This document shows positions 30,222 through 30,755 of a stretch of DNA of 30,755 nucleotides, one piece after another. This stretch comes from an uncultured Porphyromonadaceae bacterium. Its GTDB lineage: Bacteria > Bacteroidota > Bacteroidia > Bacteroidales > Muribaculaceae. The translations under genes and the position numbers were made by a program. How positions within the stretch are numbered: the first letter of the stretch is position 1; every line of letters begins with the position of its first letter. The stretch covers positions 1-30,755 of the forward strand of contig UROS01000008.1 in the NCBI GenBank assembly GCA_900549445.1, in the 5' to 3' direction. Below the pieces are notes generated by a model that worked only from the letters and a program-made list of their open reading frames with translations, was not told the DNA's origin and did not search any database.

Positions 30222-30755
30222 CGGTCGGTTGTTGCGCTGTCGCTTCGGAAGTTAGCAATAAGATTCGTCAACTCAATGAACTGCTCTACGGACAGTTGCT
30301 CGGGCCGCAGGGCAAGCAGGGACGAATCGGGCAACGGAACGCCGGCCGGAAACATTCCGCGCAGGGAGTTGCGAAGCGTTTTCCGGCGCTGACCGAACGA
30401 TGTCTTCACCACCGATTTGAACAAGCGCTCGTCGCATCCGAGCGAGGTGACGGAATTGCGCACCATGCGTATTACTCCGCTCTTGACTTTCGGAGGCGGA
30501 TTGAACACGTTTTCGCTCACGGTGAAGAGGTAGCTGACGTCGTACCACGCCTGCAGCAGTACGCTGAGTATACCCCGATCCCGGGTGCCGGGAGGGGCTG
30601 CGAGCCTCTGCGCCACCTCGCGCTGCAGCATGCCCGAGCAGCAGACAACGCTGTCTTTGTAGTCGAGCACGTGGAAGAAAATCTGCGACGAGATGTTGTA
30701 AGGATAATTGCCGATTACACAGAATTTGCTGCCGGCACCGTAATATTCCTGTCTC
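30218..30755 (-). CDS. rsmA: 16S rRNA dimethyladenosine transferase RsmA/KsgA, 5' end outside the window
   Basis: The 178 C-terminal residues of RsmA (KsgA), which dimethylates two adjacent adenines near the 3' end of 16S rRNA using S-adenosylmethionine. The catalytic NxPY-type motif is present as IGNYPYNISSQIFFHVLDYK near the left end of this fragment, followed by MLQREVAQRLAAPPGTRDRG and VFNPPPKVKSGVIRM, all family hallmarks. The frame runs to the window edge at 30755 without a start, so the SAM-binding N-terminal part is missing only because of the cut. The stop overlaps the mgtE start by 4 bases. rsmA followed by mgtE is an arrangement I recall from other Bacteroidetes. Confidence 0.95.
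   Translation of the reverse strand, partial: RQEYYGAGSKFCVIGNYPYNISSQIFFHVLDYKDSVVCCSGMLQREVAQRLAAPPGTRDRGILSVLLQAWYDVSYLFTVSENVFNPPPKVKSGVIRMVRNSVTSLGCDERLFKSVVKTSFGQRRKTLRNSLRGMFPAGVPLPDSSLLALRPEQLSVEQFIELTNLIANFRSDSATTDR

Overview
The window looks like a chromosomal segment from a Bacteroidales bacterium, most likely Muribaculaceae-like. The grounds are the protein families (Bacteroidetes-type debranching enzyme, GH57 and GT4 set, DUF4922 protein, CarboxypepD_reg-like protein, Bacteroidales-type ECF sigma factor), several promoters of the -33 TTTG / -7 TAnnTTTG type with no obvious Shine-Dalgarno sites, and coding DNA that is clearly GC-richer than typical Bacteroides (judged by eye). No rRNA, tRNA, IS element, phage gene or CRISPR array was seen.

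Layout. (1) 324-5011, plus strand: a three-gene glycogen/alpha-glucan operon (debranching enzyme, GT4/GT5-like glycogen synthase, GH57 amylase-like protein). The GH57 protein appears to have lost its proton-donor Asp. (2) 5126-13707, minus strand: a seven-gene operon for a MacB/HlyD/TolC-type tripartite ABC exporter (HlyD, ATPase, two FtsX-type permeases, TolC), followed by its own sigma-54 response regulator and a histidine kinase with almost no periplasmic loop. A sigma-54-like -24/-12 element lies directly before the first gene, with a repeated dyad upstream of it, so the operon is probably driven by its own last two genes. (3) 13708-14128: a divergent intergenic region. Besides these regulatory sites it holds a 20-bp inverted repeat (19/20 match) around a 157-bp AT-rich spacer, just after a Bacteroidetes-type promoter. 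(4) 14129-20422, plus strand: GNAT acetyltransferase, BadF/GlcNAc-kinase-like protein, secreted zinc amidase with inserted golvesin/CBM-like and FN3 domains, two-part GT2 glycosyltransferase, and a HIT/GalT-like DUF4922 protein. These are tightly overlapping except for a REP-like palindrome before the last gene. A cell-wall or sugar salvage-and-reuse role is plausible but unproven.

(5) 20278-23433, minus strand: a small basic Bacteroidales protein whose 3' end overlaps the DUF4922 gene antisense, then a two-gene unit made of a 135-residue four-helix probable di-heme membrane protein and a GT2 plus fucosyltransferase-like fusion. (6) 23743-24246, minus: an ECF sigma factor with a well-structured control region. 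(7) 24472-30755, minus: rsmA (truncated by the window edge) overlapping mgtE, a parallel-beta-helix lipoprotein, an AMP-forming acyl-CoA ligase and a secreted CarboxypepD_reg-like protein.

The most interesting items are the self-contained sigma-54/intramembrane-sensing efflux module with its predicted enhancer sites, the inverted-repeat leader (possible inverton, MITE or RNA switch), the kinase-amidase-glycosyltransferase-HIT operon, the GH57 Asp-to-Asn change and the minimal di-heme protein.
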